6,915 nucleotides of DNA from Candidatus Omnitrophota bacterium. Its GTDB lineage: Bacteria; Omnitrophota; Gorgyraeia; Zapsychrales; JANLHA01. Numbering within the stretch: the first letter of the stretch is position 1; each line of letters begins with the position of its first letter. Below the pieces are notes generated by a model. That model did not search any database. It worked only from the letters and a program-made list of their open reading frames with translations, and was not told where the DNA came from. Shown here one piece after another: positions 6,463 through 6,915 of the stretch. The stretch lies in the NCBI GenBank assembly GCA_023247815.1, contig JAHFFS010000081.1:1-6915 (forward strand), given 5' to 3'. A program made the translations under genes and the position numbers.

Positions 6463-6915
6463 TTATTTCAATTCCGGGACCTTCATTTTTTGCCCCAAAA
6501 ATAATGTTGTGCTTGACAGCTTGTTCATTTCCATCAAAACATCAACGGAAGTATTATATTTTTTTGCCAATGAAAAAAGCGTATCGCCTGATTTGACTTT
6601 ATAATGACCTTTTTTCTGCGCTCCAGCAGGATTGGTCACTTTCGCGTACTTTGTCGTCGTCTTCTTTGAAGCGATGAGGGCCTGACCACAATTGATCGGA
6701 ATCGCGAAATTGATATTTTGGCCGTTGGTATTTGTTCCAACAGTAATCCCTATGACCTCTCCCTTCAAATTGAATAAAGGGCCGCCGCTTGATCCAGGAG
6801 AAATCGGAGTCGAAATCTGTAAGTAACTGAGATTTTTATCCACCTGACGGACCGAACTGATCAATCCATCAGAAACGGTCGTTTCTAGCCCTAACGGATT
6901 CCCAATAGCAATCAC
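6463..6915 (-). CDS. trypsin-like (HtrA/DegP-type) serine protease with C-terminal LysM domain; 5' end outside window
   Basis: This is the C-terminal 151 codons or so of a secreted serine protease; the N-terminal half, with the His and Asp of the catalytic triad and any signal peptide, is upstream of the window. The visible part starts in the IAIGNPLG strand typical of HtrA-like proteases. It contains the nucleophile motif GSSGGP (41-46 from the edge, Ser43 catalytic) and ends the fold with VIGITV and NFAIPI. HtrA proteins then usually carry PDZ domains. Here a linker of about 25 residues rich in Lys and Thr leads to a LysM domain (about 104-148) with the motifs YKVKSGDTLFSLAKKYNTS and LFLGQKMKVP. 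LysM binds N-acetylglucosamine polymers, so the protease is probably tethered to peptidoglycan in the periplasm. The GTG at the edge is an internal codon, not a start. Confidence 0.88.
   Translation of the reverse strand: MIAIGNPLGLETTVSDGLISSVRQVDKNLSYLQISTPISPGSSGGPLFNLKGEVIGITVGTNTNGQNINFAIPINCGQALIASKKTTTKYAKVTNPAGAQKKGHYKVKSGDTLFSLAKKYNTSVDVLMEMNKLSSTTLFLGQKMKVPELK

Overview
The window is about 6.9 kb of Gram-negative-type bacterial chromosome with moderate to low G+C. Every gene I can support lies on the minus strand, so transcription runs from high to low coordinates. The content does not fix the taxon. It carries the classical o-succinylbenzoate menaquinone route with a bicarbonate-type MenB, a Fur/Nramp/UspA metal cluster, and a secreted trypsin-like protease carrying LysM. 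Environmental Chlamydiota or another PVC-like or proteobacterial lineage would fit, but this is a weak inference.

Right end (about 6110-6915): the C-terminal part of a trypsin/HtrA-type serine protease fused to a LysM domain runs in from beyond the window. Just downstream is a broken TMEM175-family (DUF1211) potassium channel gene. It has a strong ribosome binding site, but its third codon is TAG. After the conserved histidine-rich stretch the gene runs directly into one 32-bp palindromic repeat of type I-C CRISPR form (6223-6254). Degraded channel-like coding sequence appears to resume on the other side, with a frameshift. No cas genes are present.

Middle (about 3826-6110): a metal-homeostasis operon, fur-family regulator > mntH (Nramp transporter) > uspA (universal stress protein). 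The first two genes overlap by about 28 nt and the last two are 4 nt apart. A perfect 8-6-8 inverted repeat in front of the regulator is a candidate operator.

Left (1 to about 3800): a menaquinone operon, menB > menA > menC > menE, with a likely promoter before menB and very tight junctions (6-nt gap, ATGA overlap, TAATG overlap). MenE makes o-succinylbenzoyl-CoA from the product of MenC, MenB closes the naphthoate ring, and MenA prenylates the ring. menD, menF, menH and the final methyltransferase are not in the window. menE carries an in-frame TGA exactly where the family has a conserved tryptophan. The frame is otherwise open to the window edge, so it is either a fresh nonsense mutation, a sequencing error, or (less likely) a readthrough site.

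The main points of interest are the lone CRISPR repeat inside a dying channel gene, the single-codon lesion in menE, and the protease-LysM fusion.
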